The notes under the pieces were generated by a model, which saw only the letters and a list, made by a program, of their open reading frames with translations, searched no databases and had not been told where the DNA came from. DNA of 64,000 bases from Hyaloperonospora brassicae (lineage: Eukaryota; Oomycota; Peronosporomycetes; Peronosporales; Peronosporaceae), in NCBI GenBank assembly GCA_947650285.1, contig CANTFL010000748.1, positions 248,001 through 312,000 on the forward strand. The letters run 5' to 3'. Made by a program: the position numbers and the translations under genes. How positions within the stretch are numbered: position 1 is the first letter of the stretch; the number at the start of each line of letters is the position of its first letter. Of the stretch, positions 1 to 11,250 are shown in pieces.

Positions 1-345
1 ATGATCTTCACGCAATAATTAGTTTAGTACCCGAATCGCCCACGTGCGCTGATTAATCACCTTGATGGGGGCAGAGGGCGTTGGCGCAGATTGGACACTT
101 TTCTAAACTTCCTCTGGACGGCCTGTGGCCTTAGCCAGCCTAGGTAGGGTCTTGTTTGATGGAACCGTGGTCGCAGAAATTTTCTTGGAAGTAGTCGTTT
201 ACTTCGGGAGAGGCGACTTTCGTGAATCGTCAATCGTGGTGGACTGCGAATGCGAGATTGGTGTCACTGGAGATCCCGCCGCTGGACTGGACGGCGCCAC
301 TGGGGGACGCACATCGCACTTAATCTTGTTCGAGCCAGGGTCGAA

Positions 346-1390
346 TTACTTGGTCGTCGACATTCCATTGACGCGAGTATTGCCGCCACGAAGGGTCTGG
401 CATCTCGCTACCGGATACGCGGTGGTAGCGCCCGAGTGCGCATCACGAGGAGTTGCCTTCAACACCGTTTTCAATAGGGGAAGCTTGTCGCCATCCGCTT
501 TCATTCTCGCCGTGGTCGCCACTAAAGATTCTGCCAGTCCTGATACATGCTGCATGCGACCGGCAACGTCCAAGTGGGTAAAAGTCAACCCACTGACGTG
601 AGGTAGAGCAATTGGCACACCGCTGAACTCGCGGTGATGCTGCACGTACAAAGCGCCTTTGCGTCCGCCGCATTTGAAACTCGAGTGATAAGGCGAGTAG
701 CAGGTGAAACAGGGAACACGTTGGAAGTGCCGACAATGGTGGAGGAAGATCTCCGTGTCGGAGGTTGCGATGTGCGTAACCAGCTTGAGTTGTTCGGCAC
801 ATGACACCGCGTCGAAAGTCGCCACGAAAAAATTCGAATTAAACACCTCCGAGCCGTGTGAGCATCCACGAGTCACAGATGTCACCGCACAGGAAACAAA
901 GGGAATTTAATATAGCTTGAACCAAGCTGGCCGCTACTCCATTTACTAGAACCCGGACTTGATAATTCAAGTGGTATCTGCTAAGCGAAGTAGAAGGTAG
1001 CGATGCAGTATAAATGTCGTCGCGCTCCAGTACAGACGGACACAACATCTGAAGACTCTTACCGCGAAACAGAATTGTCTTGCCATGCCAGCTCGCAGCA
1101 GCTGCTTGATCCGGCATAATGAAAGTCAGGCGCCTCGTGTCGACATCGTAACTAGTCCGCTCGGCACCCTTGACCAGCTCCCGACTCATGACATCGGGCT
1201 CCGTATCCCCCTCGCGTCGTTCCAAGAGTTGTAGAAGCAACGTCTTCTCCGCGATGTATTGAGGCATACGCACATAAGGAGGAACAATCGCAATAACCTT
1301 GCCTTCGAGGTACGTTTCTAAAAAATCAAGCATTCTTACCCTTGTAGCCCGCGGGTGCGTGCAGACTGGATATTCAGGCGGAGAAGGCAA
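346..1390 (-). pseudogene. Retroelement ORF1/gag-like protein, frame-broken
   Basis: Two overlapping minus-strand frames (1390 to 839, then 885 to 346) read as one protein broken by a frameshift near 839-885. The second part holds a CX2CX4HX4C zinc knuckle, CFTCYSPYHSSFKC, at about 711-670, which is the nucleic-acid-binding motif of retroelement gag or non-LTR ORF1 proteins. The first part contains TRRLTFIMPDQAAAASWHGK; from memory, this resembles the N-terminal regions of oomycete retroelement proteins. No reverse transcriptase was found next to it, so it is probably a fragment. The knuckle is seen directly; the assignment to a non-LTR element is inference. Confidence 0.5.
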
Positions 1391-1591
1391 AACGATGCCC
1401 CCTATAATCCATGCCGCAAGAGCCTCCTCCTAAAGCGGTATAATTGGACGCAGATCATCGTCCGGCTTCGCAACCCACGCCCTAGTGGTCGCGCGGAGCA
1501 GGACCGCCCTACGGTCCTGGGGGGCATCGGTCCCCCCAACACCATCGGCGGAGATTGGGCGGGCAACATCGACCGGACCGGCTTGAAGAAA

Positions 1592-1745
1592 GTCGGCATA
1601 TTTAGGTCGGCGATTTTCGCCCAAGTCCAATCGGCAAATTTCCCAAGTCCGGTCGGCAATTTTCGTCCGAATCCGGTCGGCGAATTTCGCCCGAATCCGG
1701 TCGGCGACAGACGTCAAAATGAGGTCGGCGAACGTTGCCGACCTG
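1592..1745. repeat. 24-bp degenerate tandem repeat
   Basis: About six head-to-tail copies of a 24-bp unit beginning GTCGGCGA and containing TTTCGCCC. They start near 1592 or 1606 and fade out by 1745. Copies differ at several positions. On the plus strand the array is open in one frame and gives an NPVGEFRP-type peptide repeat, but no start context or partner exon was found, so it is listed as a minisatellite. Confidence 0.7.
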
Positions 1746-1870
1746 TCGTCTTGCGTACGACATCCGGGTCGCACGTACCATGCCCTTCCCCAACAACTCC
1801 GGGACGCATAGGCGGACGGTCACCTCCCCCGTCTCCCATCCCTCGCTCCTCGGGGAAATCGGCTAGGTGA

Positions 1871-4800
1871 TCACCGCCCCTAGGCGCGCTGTGCATCCCC
1901 GTAAGAGGTAATTCAGCGCTATGCATCTCTCTGCCGTCGGCAGGTCGCATTATTTTTGGCAAACTTGTACGTGCCAGTATTTAGGTCTGCGTATTAGTCG
2001 CAAATTTGGAAGTAAAATCCACCGAGAAGGGCCCAACAAGGATGCTTGCCAAAGTTATCACCTGCAAGCAAAGGATAATGATTCCGAAGTTGTTGAAATT
2101 ATGCTTCGCATGCTTGCATCGTCAAACCTAGATGCAATGACTTTCGTCATTTTCAGCAAATATTGAGGTAATAGACTAATTGTGACGTTTGAGCTCGCTG
2201 TGCCAGACCAAATTTTGACTACAGCGTTCAAACTCGCTCAGTCCTTGAGCTCATTTTGGCCAACTAGTCGTGTTCGCCTAGGAGCGATGCAACTCCGTTT
2301 CGCCGTATCGGTATGTGCTTTGATTACGGCTGAAGACCTTGACAGCGGCAGCTGATACGTGCGCTTCTACACAATGGACGCAACACAAGCTCGGCTGCTA
2401 TGTGACATTACTCAGCTAAAAGCCGTCTGGACTATTCATGAAAATGTCAAAGTTCTTGTCGAGAAGCAAACTGCACAACAGGATCGTATCTGTAGCACGG
2501 TGCGTTGCACTGGGTCCCCAATTCGGATCGATTGCCGATTGAAAACTACGCGCCGAATCGCGGATTGGTAACTATCAGGAAGACATAACTACGAAAGACA
2601 CTTCTATCTTTTGCCAAACACGCTTGCCGGAGCACGACGCGTAGTTACAAGTAGCGGCTGAAGCGGTTGCACGAGATACGAATCATCGATGCTCGAGAAA
2701 TCTCCATTTGCGTCAATGCATGCGGCAGTCTCAGGGCGCCGCGAGCACCTGCCATTATCACCACCCCATAAGTGACCCGCCAAAACGCTACAGAGCGTCG
2801 TCGAATTGTAGGACCGAGAGAAGAAGGAGCGACTACTTGCACAGCACAAGTGTTGTTCGAGCATACCTTCTCGTCATTTGTTCGACCGAGTAGCAAAAAA
2901 TTACAACGACAATATGATTGTGTTTCTCGAGCGGGTAGAAGCCGTACGGGCCTGATCATTCTCAGGAGAAAGTTAGCAATATAATCTTTTGGCCAAGAAC
3001 GTTTATGATGGATATGAAAGCATTCGTATTCAACAGCAGCTGTAGAATACCGAGAAATCGTGCTTATTAACCATTTGTTGGTACCGCGCGCAAGACGCGT
3101 TCCGGCCATTTGCAGAGAGCCTCGTCAATGAATATGACAATTGGGCAGTGCGAGCTACACAATACTGCGCCAAACCGACTAAGAACCTCTACCACAGACC
3201 TTCCTCATTACAACTACCAGACTTGGCAATTGGGCGTCGACCCAGAATGTAGGTGCTTCCCATGACAATTCCATTTCCATAAGCCGCCTTTATAGGTCTG
3301 GCTCGCATCAAAATAGCTTGATGACACCGTTGTCACGCCTGTCATCTCTTCCCCTAACAACCTATGTGCAGTCATGAAGAAAATCACACGCAGAAAGGTG
3401 GTGCGGCTCGATATAAATAACTCGACATAATTACCGAGAGTAATCGAGTAAGATCTTGCTTATCATATAGCCAATGTGCACCAGACGGCTTGACGAAGCG
3501 TATAAACGTCATAGGTTTTGTCATACTGATCAAACGTGTAACGGGGCGAACCCGTGAGACGTAATTGACACTCCATTGTTTAGTTAGACTATCATCGAAG
3601 TGATTACATCATTTCATCAATACGCCTTACAAAGCAAATATTAGAAAAAAGTATTAGCTATATAAGAGTAACATTCAGCGCTACTGCATTATTCAGATAA
3701 TCAGATCAAAACATCATTCACCACCAATCGCTGCCAGACGCGGCAACGGGTGATGAGCAAGTAGCACCTTTGATGTTTGTACCTCTCGTTTTGCCCGCAT
3801 GGATGCGGTAGATAAAGAGAACAAATAATTTGGTGCGAATCATACTAAACGACTCCCGGTTAGTCGACGTGTCACGGAAGAGCTGGACGCTAGATCCGGA
3901 AATCCCCCGACTCGTGATACAGGTATAGTGGGAACGACAGGGAAGAACGGGGGAGGGTCTTCGCATCGGCCGGGACCGGCGGAAATGCTTTTCGACCCAG
4001 GAGACACGGGCTGCCGGGATCAGATGAATCAGGATTACGGGGCACATGCTCGGGCCAACAGAAATCACAAAGAGGGTGGGCTAACCTTCCTATCCTGCGG
4101 TCTCGGAGCCGTCACTGTGTCTTTTAACATAGAAGGAGTGTCGCCGGGAGAAATCGGCACTCCGGTTGCAGGTGATGACTTTTTGCCGATAAGCTTAAAG
4201 AAGTTGTACGTGATCGTCGTTTAAGATGTAAAGGTCGCTCAGAGTGACAAATTGCGGGGGCGTGGAAGGTAACGGTGTCATCGCTCTTTGCATCTATATA
4301 CGACTCGGGTCCAGCCTAGCGAGAGCGCTTTTGACCGCATTAGGTCCGGCACCCCAAATTGATGAGCATGGAATGCAGACTTTTAGTAGCATTCTACATG
4401 AAAGCTTGTGTCAATGTGGAATGCTCCTATCAGGATTGGGAACAATATGCAACGAACAAAAGACAAGACTACTATTAACAACATTAGTGCTCACTACCAG
4501 AATGGATCGCGTGACAAGCATACTGCGAAATCACATATTCCGGTGCTAATTATTGGATGTCAAAGATTCGGAAACCCGGCAGAGATCATAGCTCGGGTCG
4601 AATGGATTCTGTCTCGACAATGCGCTATGGAAATTGACGGTTTTACTCATAAAAGTACACAGCTCACAAACTCCATATGCCGAGCGCATTATGCGCTGAC
4701 AGAGCTGATCAGCGGTTTCATCCAGCTTTAAGCTGGGAACCGAAAATGAATGGCTAGTAACTCAAGGACTTGCGAGAGGAACTATCGTCGGTATAATGCG

Positions 4801-5982
4801 GGCCATTTTCGATAATCCAATTTCACGTCACAAGATACTTCGTTTGCATAGCCTGGTCTCGGCTTCAGTAAAAGGTGTAGTGAGGTTTTTCTCAGATTTG
4901 AGAGGCTCTTTCACGCTAGTCGACATCATACTCAGGTGTGAAGAGAACATCTTAGAGGCGACGAAAAAGTACGAAGGGCAATCAACAACACCTTCAGGAT
5001 CAATTGCAACTTTTAGACAATCAGCTGTAATGTGGACTTGAGTGCCATACATCTGTTCTATTTTTACAAGGAACGGCTAGAAAATTAAAGTACAATTTGG
5101 TGCCGTTTAAGTGAGTAGTTTACAGACTATACAACTGGCGTGATTTATCCACCGGATCGACGTGGGATCGCCAAAATGGAGCAAGACACCGGAGCTTTTA
5201 TATGAATGTTATATACGTGGTACGCATGTATAACGCCTCTCTATTCGTAGACATTGACCACAATTTTGCTGTTATTAGCAAACACTGTCCCATATCACAT
5301 ATAGTTCGAGTACTTAGACACGTGTACACCCGGACCTGGCACGTCAAATTTCTATAGTATTACGTTACACCTCTCGAGATGCCCGGAAATTCTGCGCAAG
5401 ATCGTTAAACTTCTATATTTTAGCGGAATTGTTATTTTTAAACATTCGGCTTTCGACCGGAAACTTTTGTGATTCCGTTGTGGATATGTCGGTCACAAAA
5501 TTGCACGCTGTCGCTATAATCATAGAAAAATTCGTGGCAGCGAATGTTAAATAGCCACGTGACGGCAGGGTGTTGCTGTATATGATAACGCTAGGCCGTT
5601 TGTGATATGATGGGTGTAACAGTAGCGGCGTGTTTTGAGGTGCAATATATTCAGTGAGACGCTTAGGATACTAAAGAGAAACGTAAATCTGCATCCTCGT
5701 TGCATAGCATGACTGCCACCGATTCAACAGCCAGTGCTACGAGGCAGGACATAATTCATATCGCGGCATCAAGCTTCAATAATCTGATGAACGCGATCCT
5801 ACCGAGCGCACTGCATGAATCCTAATCGAAATGTAGATAGATTTATGTTCCATTGCGGAGAAGATACCGCTCCGTACAACCTTAACGTCGTATTAAATAA
5901 AAATACCGTGTAAGAATACACCTATGGAGTGCTTTACTACTCTGATGGTGATGTCGACGGTTTTGCGGAGCTACAGAACCTT
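1871..5982. other. Gene-poor, AT-leaning stretch
   Basis: Only short ORFs without recognisable domains occur on either strand. No tRNA, rRNA, LTR or transposase motif was found. It is probably old, decayed repeat DNA into which the Gypsy element at 5983 inserted, but nothing positive supports a specific origin. Confidence 0.5.
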
Positions 5983-6424
5983 TGTAACGGGGCACCGACA
6001 ACTACGTACTGGTCAACCAGTACGGAGTTTACTATCACTGACTGTAGTGATAGTCAGTGCCCAGCTAGGTGTAGAACTACACAGAGGAAGGTAGAACGAC
6101 TAAGGTGAAAGACTCTAGTCGTAGAAAAAGTAAAACTGTTATTAATATAATTAAGTCCTATAACTCTTGTATCTCTGTTTGGCCTGACTTAATTATACTA
6201 ATGAAACTAAATGTATGGTGACGTCTACTCACCACCCATTGCGCGCGTCTAGCAGCGATTGGTGGGTTGATATCATCACGATATCAACCAATGAGTAGAC
6301 CCTTCGGTCATCTTCAACAATATCACCATGCTCTGTGATATTGTTGAAAGAATATTCAACGTAATATTCTTTATTGTCAATTTCTTCTTAATGACAATAT
6401 CATGTAACGGGCTACCCCGTTACA
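5983..6424 (-). repeat. Gypsy 3' LTR (left copy)
   Basis: 442 bp, TG...CA ends, preceded in element orientation by the polypurine tract. It contains several consecutive perfect hairpins: 6265-6289 (10-bp stem, 5-nt loop) and 6313-6348 (14-bp stem, 8-nt loop) are two of them. It differs from the right copy by four single-base substitutions. Confidence 0.95.
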
Positions 6425-6437
6425 TCACCCCTCCCTT
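6425..6437 (-). promoter_or_regulatory. Polypurine tract of the Gypsy element
   Basis: On the minus strand the sequence AAGGGAGGGGTGA directly abuts the 3' LTR. A purine run in this position is the expected primer for plus-strand DNA synthesis in LTR retrotransposons. Confidence 0.8.
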
Positions 6438-6554
6438 AACTGATAGTCACCGTGTGACTATCGAAACTTTTGTGGCCACCCGTTGGATACCAACGGGACG
6501 GGGAGTACTTGTTGGTCAGATTCATTCATTCTGACTTTGCCTCGCATAGTTAAC

Positions 6555-8151
6555 ATGTCTATGCGGGGTGACCCAAAGACGACACAGCCTGTTGCTGCGC
6601 CCGCCTCTGCGGCAGACGACTCGTCGTCTGCTGCTCGTTTTCAGCCTGCAGCAGGTGTTGCTGCAGGCGCATGTGGTATCACACCTCATGCACACAGTGA
6701 CCCCGAGTTAGGGGTCAGCTACTCTGGCGAGTCAGATGTGTCTGACTCGGAAAAGCCTTTAGAGGCATCGCGTTCACCTGCGGTGCCTCGTTCATCAAGA
6801 GGCCTGCCGAACGTACGGACTCGCGACATGCGTCACAGTCTGTTCGGCAGTGATGATGAATATGGTGATGAGTATGATTACTCATCACCGCGATCAACTC
6901 GTGCGCCTTCGCACGAGCGATTTCGACGATGGTGCGAGCCGTCGTCATACTGATAACCGTGGTACCGGCAAAGGTACCACTTCGAAGCGTGATGAGCTGG
7001 AGCCGTGGCGTTTGCCTGAACAGCTCATCAATAGCTTGTCTCACGATGACAAGTCATACACCATCGAATACCTTTATTCGATGCGAGTGAGCTTCACGGC
7101 TTGAGTTCCAGCGCGAAGAACTTTCGCGCTAAAGAAGACTTTTATCTCGATGCTTTCCTCAAGCATCGATGGTACAATGGCAACCAAAAGCGTGACAAGG
7201 CCTCGCTTTTGGCGGCGTGGAACGCGTTCGTCCAAAATGTCAAGAATTTTGGACGAGAAGGATGGCTTCAAAAACTTGAAGCGGTACGCATCAAGTTTGA
7301 AAAGCGAACGCCAACCGGTGCAAGGTACCGGCTGCATCGTTTGTCGAGTGAGGCAGACATTCCTTGCCTCACTTGGGAAGATCCTTGTGCGAGTTGTGTT
7401 GACAACTCGCAACGTGCACATAGGGACGTGTATTCCCTAAGTTCGCCCTGGGGAAGGGCACACATCTCGGCTGAGATGCGGGACGCGATTGCAAACTTGC
7501 AATCCGTCTACAAGCGCCAAAAGCGCGTGTTTACCGATGGGCCCTCGGACCTATCGGATGAGTCTCGTCATACTGGTGGACGAGACCTTCAACGTCAGCC
7601 ATCAGCTGGGATCGAGGTTCCCAGCTGTCATACGATGGTGGGTACCCACGCCAGCGGACAAGGTAACTTGTCCGCTCCCCATTCTATCACGCGGTGGCTC
7701 AAGATACGCCCCACGTGAAAGCGTCGACCACCGTGAGAATCCACCAGTGGTTCCGGTGGCGGTGGAAAGACAAGGTCCGGCTCAACCGCCGGGCCTGCAG
7801 GAGACTTTGGGTAACCATTGGCGTTACCTGACCGAGTTGAGGGCGGACGTCGATCACGAATACGATCGTCGGCACGACTTGCTGGCGACCGTACGACGTC
7901 TCCGTACCGATCGGGAGAAAGACCGATCGGATTTCGCGTTCTTTCAACTCGAGAGCGAACGCGAGAAGCATCGTTTGCGCGACGAGCTGGAGGCGGCTCG
8001 TCGCGAGACCGCGTTGCTGAAGGACCAACTTGAGTGTTTGGTCCGTGATCACAAGAATCTGTTGGGGATTCTTGAGCGTGCCGGCTGTCTCCGTTCTCGC
8101 AAGAGGCCTCGTACTGATAGTACGGGCGGAGACGACCAACATAAAACGTAG
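6555..8151 (+). pseudogene. Antisense ORF of the Gypsy element
   Basis: A plus-strand reading runs opposite to gag-pol from ATG 6555 to TAG 8151. It is broken into about four frames, with shifts near 6930-6955, 7070-7090 and 7670-7715. The opening part is Ala/Ser/Asp-rich. The middle part (from about 7086) has WYNGNQKRDKASLLAAW and a CASC motif. The last part (about 7750-8151) is a charged, heptad-like segment (RLRTDREKDRSDF, REKHRLRDELEAARRE) that should form a coiled coil. I do not recognise a family; from memory, similar ORFs accompany oomycete Gypsy elements. From about 7500 to 8151 it overlaps the integrase tail and chromodomain on the other strand. It may be a genuine accessory gene or a by-product of strand-symmetric sequence. 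Confidence 0.5.
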
Positions 8152-8735
8152 GATGCGTGCGCATCCTGCGAGGCAACTCAATCGTGTATGCATTGCCCTT
8201 GCGGTGCAACACACGAAAGGGACCAATGTATTTCGGCAGTAGTTTACTACTGCCGACATTAGTGACTGCATGTCCAGGTAAGTTTACCGTAGACAGTAGT
8301 ACTAGGTCGTTAACTTTAAATGAAAGAACATTTGCTCTTCCATTCTTGTCTGCGTTCCGTTTCTGGCGGTCCACCGCATTTGCGATGGAGTCCTGAACGA
8401 AACGGACTACCGCCTCTCGAGTCAGCAGGAAGTTCTCTGCTGACTCGTTGTTTTGTCTTTCAGTGCGCTTCGTGCGCACTGCTAAGAGATTGTTCTCTTC
8501 TTCAGCGAGGTTGTCTTCTTCCTCGCTGGCATAATCGTTGACGATGCTGAATATCCCAGCATCGTCATCATTGTCTGAAGTAGCAGCAGCGTCATTGCTA
8601 CTGCTAAGATCAACTTCTTCGATGTCGACATTATCGACATCGACATCAAACGTATCGGCATGTGCGATGATACGTGATGAGCAAGAGCCAAAACGGTTTT
8701 TGCTCGAGCGAGTCCCTCCCCCCTTAACCCAGAGT
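7540..8735 (-). pseudogene. Gypsy integrase C-terminus and chromodomain
   Basis: This continues pol in other frames after a shift at about 8715-8740, next to a run of six G. The first part is acidic (DVDNVDIEEVD). It is followed by the integrase C-terminal SH3-like segment (KYIGPFRVLHRKGNAYTIE at about 8230-8170), a Pro/Arg-rich spacer, and a chromodomain that begins RRFHVGRIL near 7720. The frame shifts once more at about 7650-7690, and the chromodomain finishes with LVRWRGYPPSYDSWEPRSQL. Chromodomains in this position direct integration to marked chromatin in chromoviruses. The two frame breaks fall in the same places that break the antisense ORF, as expected if single indels hit both strands. 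Confidence 0.8.
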
Positions 8736-11241
8736 CACTCTGTATAAGGGCGGGAATACGTGGGTGGCGTAAGCCATTCACGTAGAACGGTGTATGCGTT
8801 GTTGACGCATGCACGGAATTGTTGATGGCAAATTCGACCATCGGCAAGAGCTCACTCCAACTCGAAAAGGAGTGGACGTATCCTCGAAGAATTTCTTCGA
8901 GGACACGATTTGCACGTTCCGTCTGACCATCTGTTTCGGGATGGTCAGATGTGGACATCTTTAATCGTGTTCCGAGTGAACGGAACACGGATTGCCAAAA
9001 CTCCGCCGTGAACCGAGGGTCACGGTCGGACACGAGTTCACGGGGTAATCCGTGAAGTCGAAACACTGTGTCGATAAAGACACGCGCACAGCCGTGTGCA
9101 GTGATCGATTCAGAGACTGCAGCAAGATGCACCATCTTGCTGAAACGATCCACAAACACAAGAATACCATTATTCTTGTGAGAGTCTTCGGGAAACCCGA
9201 AGACAAAGTCCATGGAAACGGACTCCCAACACTCTGCCGGGACCGGCAGAGGTTGTAGTGGCGCACGGGATGAAGGGCTAGGCTTCACCCGTTGACAGAC
9301 TTCGCAAGAACGAATGTACTTGCGCACGAACTGATACTGGCGGGGCCAGTAAAAGTTACGACTTACCGTAAGGTAGGTCTTTTCTCTACCACGATGCCCG
9401 CCTGAGGGCGCATCGTGACATTCGAACATGATGCGTAAACGCAAATCATCATGATCGGGAACGACGACACGAGGTGTATCGTCGGCAACTGCTGTGTAGT
9501 ACAGCAGGCCATTGCGAGTCGTATACCGATCCAACGAGGAACGGTATAGAGCCGGTAAATCCGACAAGGATTTCCGGGATGGGTTCGCAAGGTGACCCAT
9601 CAAACGAAGGAGAATCATATCTCCTGCGTATGCCTTCCGCACGTCATCGAGTAAAGGCGATGACGGCACACTGACTGACAGTGCCGCAACAGTGGGCAAG
9701 GCCTCACTGTTTGCGCGTGTTGTCGGCTCGAAATCGGGCCGACGTGATAGCGCATCAGCGACGACGTTAAGTCGTCCTGGTTTATACTCCACGGAGAAGT
9801 TGTACTCCGCGAAGAAAGACAGCCACCTCGCCATTCGTTGCGAGAGGTGTGGACTGTTTACGGCCGTGCGTAGTGACGCATGGTCCGTATATACGATGAA
9901 CGGTCTATCTCCGAGGAGATAGACGCGGAACTTAGCCAGTGCGTACTTCATGGCAAGGAGTTCCTTGTCATGCACTGGGTAATTGCGTTCAGCTGGTTGC
10001 AGCTGACGCGATTGATAGCAGACGACGCGCTCCGCGCCGTCTGTGTCATACTGCATCAACGCACAGCCGATTGCAAAATCGCTGGCGTCACAGACCACAT
10101 GAAAAGGTCTGTCCTGATCTGCAATCGCCAAGATCGGCGATTGCATCAAGCTTTGCTTGATACCTTCAAAGGAACGCTGGCACTCAGCGTTCCATGACCA
10201 CTTGACATTTTTCTTGAGCAAGCAAGAAAGATGAACAGTCATCTCGGCGTAGTTGCGCGAGTACTTGTGCAAGTACGCCGCTAGACCAAGGAACTTCCTT
10301 AGTCCCTTGACATCGACTGGCACTGGCCAGTCGGTGATCGCCTTGATCTTTTCGGGATCAGGGCGTACGCCGTGTTTACCCACGATGCACCCAAGAAGTG
10401 GTATTTCGCTTGCCGCGAATATACACTTCTTGAGGTTGGCATACAACTTATGCTTGCGCATAAGTTGAAGAACCTGACGAACATGAGTTCTATGAACCTC
10501 AACGTCCGTCTTTCCGTCCATAGCCCGGCTATGGACGAACACATCGTCGAAGTAACTCGGTGCGAAGTCTCGCACCGGTCTCAACAGATTTGTAACACAT
10601 CTGTTGAATGTTGCAGGGGCATTACTCAGCCCCTGTGGCATCACTAGCCACTCCCACAGCATACCGCTGGGGGTGCTCACTGCTGTGTACGGGATGTCCC
10701 GTTCACGCATGAGGATCTGATAGAATCCGTCCATCAGATCCATGGACGAGAAGATGGTACTCTTTGACATACCATCTATGATTACGTCCTTCCTCGGTAT
10801 CGGCGTCTGAGCCGGTACCGTTGCAGCATTCAACTTGTTGAATGCGTGCACTATCCGCCATCCTCCTGTGGCCTTTCGCACACAGAAGGTCGGAGAGCTG
10901 TGAGGGGAAGTTGATTCCCTCACATGGCCCGCTGCTAAGCGATCGGCAAAGAACTTGTCGATCGCTAGCACCTGTTCACGAGGCAGTGGCCACTGCTTCA
11001 TGACACAGTACTTCGAGCCCGGCTTGAGCTCGATCTCGTGTCGAGTGCCTTTGTCCTTAGGCAACTCGCAAGGCACGGATTCAGGGAATACATCCTTGAA
11101 TTCGATCAAATCCTTATACAAAGGATTTGCCTGAAGCGACTTCCAGGATTGAGATTCATATCTCTCAATCCGAGTCTTCTCATCGATGACGCTTTCGTCC
11201 ATCGATGAACTGCTGAGAACCCTCTCGGTCTCAGTAAACAC
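8482..11241 (-). CDS. Gypsy pol: reverse transcriptase, RNase H, integrase
   Basis: A 919-residue frame in the order typical of Ty3/Gypsy. The reverse transcriptase includes FSSMDLMDGFYQI, WLVMPQGLSNAPATF and the catalytic YFDD, where Phe is an uncommon residue. RNase H has VVCDASDFAIGC, the acidic E in HDKELLAMKYAL, and YTDHASL. The integrase has the HHCC zinc site ending CEVCQRVK, then catalytic SMDFVFGF, SDRDPRFTAEFW and DGQTERANR, a full D,D-35-E set. About the last 70 residues (after GLARAKTVLALAHH) are frame-shifted nonsense, and the true tail lies in another frame. An in-frame TGA at 11251-11253 separates this ORF from the protease. Confidence 0.93.
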   Translation of the reverse strand: MFTETERVLSSSSMDESVIDEKTRIERYESQSWKSLQANPLYKDLIEFKDVFPESVPCELPKDKGTRHEIELKPGSKYCVMKQWPLPREQVLAIDKFFADRLAAGHVRESTSPHSSPTFCVRKATGGWRIVHAFNKLNAATVPAQTPIPRKDVIIDGMSKSTIFSSMDLMDGFYQILMRERDIPYTAVSTPSGMLWEWLVMPQGLSNAPATFNRCVTNLLRPVRDFAPSYFDDVFVHSRAMDGKTDVEVHRTHVRQVLQLMRKHKLYANLKKCIFAASEIPLLGCIVGKHGVRPDPEKIKAITDWPVPVDVKGLRKFLGLAAYLHKYSRNYAEMTVHLSCLLKKNVKWSWNAECQRSFEGIKQSLMQSPILAIADQDRPFHVVCDASDFAIGCALMQYDTDGAERVVCYQSRQLQPAERNYPVHDKELLAMKYALAKFRVYLLGDRPFIVYTDHASLRTAVNSPHLSQRMARWLSFFAEYNFSVEYKPGRLNVVADALSRRPDFEPTTRANSEALPTVAALSVSVPSSPLLDDVRKAYAGDMILLRLMGHLANPSRKSLSDLPALYRSSLDRYTTRNGLLYYTAVADDTPRVVVPDHDDLRLRIMFECHDAPSGGHRGREKTYLTVSRNFYWPRQYQFVRKYIRSCEVCQRVKPSPSSRAPLQPLPVPAECWESVSMDFVFGFPEDSHKNNGILVFVDRFSKMVHLAAVSESITAHGCARVFIDTVFRLHGLPRELVSDRDPRFTAEFWQSVFRSLGTRLKMSTSDHPETDGQTERANRVLEEILRGYVHSFSSWSELLPMVEFAINNSVHASTTHTPFYVNGLRHPRIPALIQSDSGLRGEGLARAKTVLALAHHVSSHMPIRLMSMSIMSTSKKLILAVAMTLLLLQTMMTMLGYSASSTIMPARKKTTSLKKRTIS

Positions 11242-11250
11242 CGTTGCCGA

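Noticed and set aside
2359..5052. Scattered ORFs of 60-150 codons on both strands
   Set aside because: No domain, no codon bias and no splice partners.
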